Shown here: positions 62,515 to 64,000 of the stretch, in pieces | How positions within the stretch are numbered: position 1 is the first letter of the stretch | How the letters are laid out: each line of letters begins with the position of its first letter | Origin: Leucobacter triazinivorans | GTDB lineage: Bacteria; Actinomycetota; Actinomycetes; Actinomycetales; Microbacteriaceae | Assembly (NCBI RefSeq): GCF_004208635.1 | Contig: NZ_CP035806.1 | Location: 248,001 to 312,000, forward strand | Length of the DNA: 64,000 nucleotides | Direction: 5' to 3' | Translations under genes and position numbers: made by a program | The notes under the pieces: generated by a model | Databases searched by the model: none | What the model was told of the DNA's origin: nothing | Seen by the model: the letters and a program-made list of their open reading frames with translations, nothing else

Positions 62515-64000
62515 GTCGCCAGCCCATTCGTAAACGACGGTGCGCAAGGTGTTCAGGTAACGCCCGAGCAACACTCCGAGCCCGTACGGACCGTGGTAGG
62601 CGAGGTGGACCTCCGACCGCCCGAACGCAGAAGCGACCTCGCGAACCTTCGACATGAGAGCTCTGCTGAAGCATCCCGCTACCGACGGGTCGATGTGTCT
62701 GTCACCGGCACTCAACGCGACGGCAATGTCGAAGCCGGGCCCGTGCTCGATCAAATTTTGGAACGCAGCGTGATCAACTTGCGGAGACAACGTCACAAAG
62801 ACTGCCACTCGGGACTTGGCGCTAGGCGAATCCGACTGAAGTAGCGTCTCGGTGCGGATCTGCGGGACCTCTCCACCCTCGCCGCTAGATGAGTGCCAGG
62901 TCTGGCCGCTGGCGTCGAGGACCTCGAGCTCATGGAACTCTGTCGACGGTAGCGCTGCCCCGAGTGCAAGCGCCACAGATAGGTGGGCTCCACCAGATAC
63001 GGCAATCTTCTGTGCACCCGAAGCGTGGACCGCGTCCCCGAGGAGACCAAAAGTCTGTTGGAGGAGCATCAGTCCCTTGTGCTGCGGTAGACGCCCGTTT
63101 TCAGGGGCTTGCACGCGGATGTGCAGATCCTCTGTTCCCGCGTCGATCGCATAGCTTGCGGGCCTCGTTTGGATCTTGATTGTGAAGGGGCGTCCTTCCT
63201 GGCTGATTGTCGGCTTTCGCTCCTCGATCCGGTGCATAACGAGGTCCCTGATGATCTTGAGCTTGCCATCCGCTTGAAATACGTTGGTCTGCTTCTTGTC
63301 TGCAAGCACTCGTCTAGGTGCCAAGCGAAGTAGATGGTCTGGTGCTTCGTAATCGCACTTCGTTTCGTCTGCCGCTCGAGGGATGGCATTGGCTATGCAT
63401 AGCGAGAATTCGCTTGCCTGGTCCAGCTCGAGGAGCCGAGGGAGTTCGCGTTCGCGAACAATCTCGCTGTCTGCGATGTCAGGGGTCGTGATAAGAACTG
63501 CACCTGACAGCCCCTGGGTGAGAGCGCGTTCGAGACGATCTGTCGTCGTCCCACCGCGCAGATCTGTGTGATCGCGCCACACGACTAATCCTGCTGCACG
63601 TGCCAGCTCCTCGAACGAGTCGGCAAGCTTCGTGCCATCACTTTGCCGGTAAGAGATAAACACAGGACCATCGCCACGAACCGCACCTTCTGGAAGCAAC
63701 TCGAGTGCTGGGAATCGCGACGGTGGGTAGGAGACATCAGCGGGCGTTGTCTTGGGCTGTATTAGTGGACGGCGCCTGGCTACCTGCCCCGAATAATTCC
63801 AGGGAGTCCCAACGGAGTACACAAGAAGAATCAGTGGGTCTGCATGCTGTTTAGCGATGCCGCGAATGGAACTAATGTCTTGTGAACTCGGCCCAACGGC
63901 TGCGGGGTGACTGTGCCACTCGCCGATGTACCCAACCGGGTCGGTCGGAGCGCGCTCCTCAAAGAACTCAGCCAGCAGACGGTTCGCTTCGACGTCGTCG
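62422..64000 (-). CDS. JAB-TIR-SAVED fusion protein, CBASS effector (partial)
   Basis: 526 codons, open at the right edge. In order: JAB/JAMM metalloprotease part with GYIGEWHSHPAAVGPSSQD (His-x-His-x7-Ser-x2-Asp, 63878-63921); a linker of about 25 residues; a TIR domain (VFISYRQSDGTKLADSFEEL, then TTDRLERAL with a candidate catalytic Glu, SGAVLITTPDI); and a SAVED domain (AVSGGAHLSVALALGAALPS; HLAYHGPYGLGVLLGRYLN). TIR-SAVED proteins bind cyclic oligonucleotides and destroy NAD+; JAB proteins (Cap3) are ancillary CBASS peptidases. There is no stop between the parts. The nucleotide cyclase should lie beyond the edge. Confidence 0.85.
   Translation of the reverse strand, partial: DDVEANRLLAEFFEERAPTDPVGYIGEWHSHPAAVGPSSQDISSIRGIAKQHADPLILLVYSVGTPWNYSGQVARRRPLIQPKTTPADVSYPPSRFPALELLPEGAVRGDGPVFISYRQSDGTKLADSFEELARAAGLVVWRDHTDLRGGTTTDRLERALTQGLSGAVLITTPDIADSEIVRERELPRLLELDQASEFSLCIANAIPRAADETKCDYEAPDHLLRLAPRRVLADKKQTNVFQADGKLKIIRDLVMHRIEERKPTISQEGRPFTIKIQTRPASYAIDAGTEDLHIRVQAPENGRLPQHKGLMLLQQTFGLLGDAVHASGAQKIAVSGGAHLSVALALGAALPSTEFHELEVLDASGQTWHSSSGEGGEVPQIRTETLLQSDSPSAKSRVAVFVTLSPQVDHAAFQNLIEHGPGFDIAVALSAGDRHIDPSVAGCFSRALMSKVREVASAFGRSEVHLAYHGPYGLGVLLGRYLNTLRTVVYEWAGDLSGDNRYVPVMTLEPGVGGGPIVEVNLTDS

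Overview
This is high-GC DNA from an actinobacterium, most likely a member of the Microbacteriaceae (Leucobacter/Microbacterium-like; inferred). Pointers are the mycothiol ligase MshC, RbpA, PafB/PafC, HelY, a group II truncated haemoglobin, frequent GTG starts, and gene neighbourhoods that I recognise from Mycobacterium tuberculosis (TrmI-PafBC-TatC-HelY, PAC2/MshC/UppP, Nei-RpiB-Rv2466c-like next to PepN, GlbO).

Bases 1-39,000 are mainly chromosomal core. The 5' end of glutamate synthase (gltB), with a GlnR-box-like site upstream, is followed by an SDR gene and rbpA. A long leftward operon runs HAD-TrmI fusion, FKBP-like lipoprotein, pafB, pafC, tatC, helY, lnt. Around it lie PAC2, mshC-uppP, an M20 peptidase, a DMT transporter, nei-rpiB-mycothiol oxidoreductase, pepN-mscS-glbO, LysE, a HhH glycosylase, tRNA-Arg(TCT), an MFS transporter, def, orn, a GGDEF-EAL protein, a GNAT/autoinducer-synthase-like plus E1/ThiF-like pair, and a large LAxTG surface protein with a Pro-Glu-Thr stalk.

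Bases about 39,460-62,500 look like an acquired island. It lies between two direct copies (204 bp, no length difference, exactly 22,430 bp apart) of a module made of a perfect hairpin, the shared motif GGGTCCCTGCGTAG and a gene for a double helix-turn-helix protein. Inside are an ankyrin protein, an intact IS3-family element with perfect 26-bp ends, and transposase remnants. A reactive-sulfur locus follows: CsoR/CstR-type repressor, two tiny Cys-rich proteins, thioredoxin, persulfide dioxygenase-rhodanese, TauE/SafE, DUF4395 and a rhodanese lipoprotein. Next come broken genes (ADP-ribosylglycohydrolase, copper ATPase), an MMPL exporter with its TetR and palindromic operators, two heavy-metal P-type ATPases, a Crp/Fnr regulator whose start is preceded by six TTCCC repeats, a methyltransferase, a quinone-oxidoreductase-like enzyme, a cupin and a metallochaperone. 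The right end has a NYN-domain protein and further HTH genes.

The last 1.6 kb, open at the window edge, encodes what reads as one protein with a JAB/JAMM peptidase domain, a TIR domain and a SAVED domain. TIR-SAVED is an anti-phage CBASS effector architecture. A JAB domain fused in front of it is the most unusual object here and implies that a CBASS operon continues beyond base 64,000.
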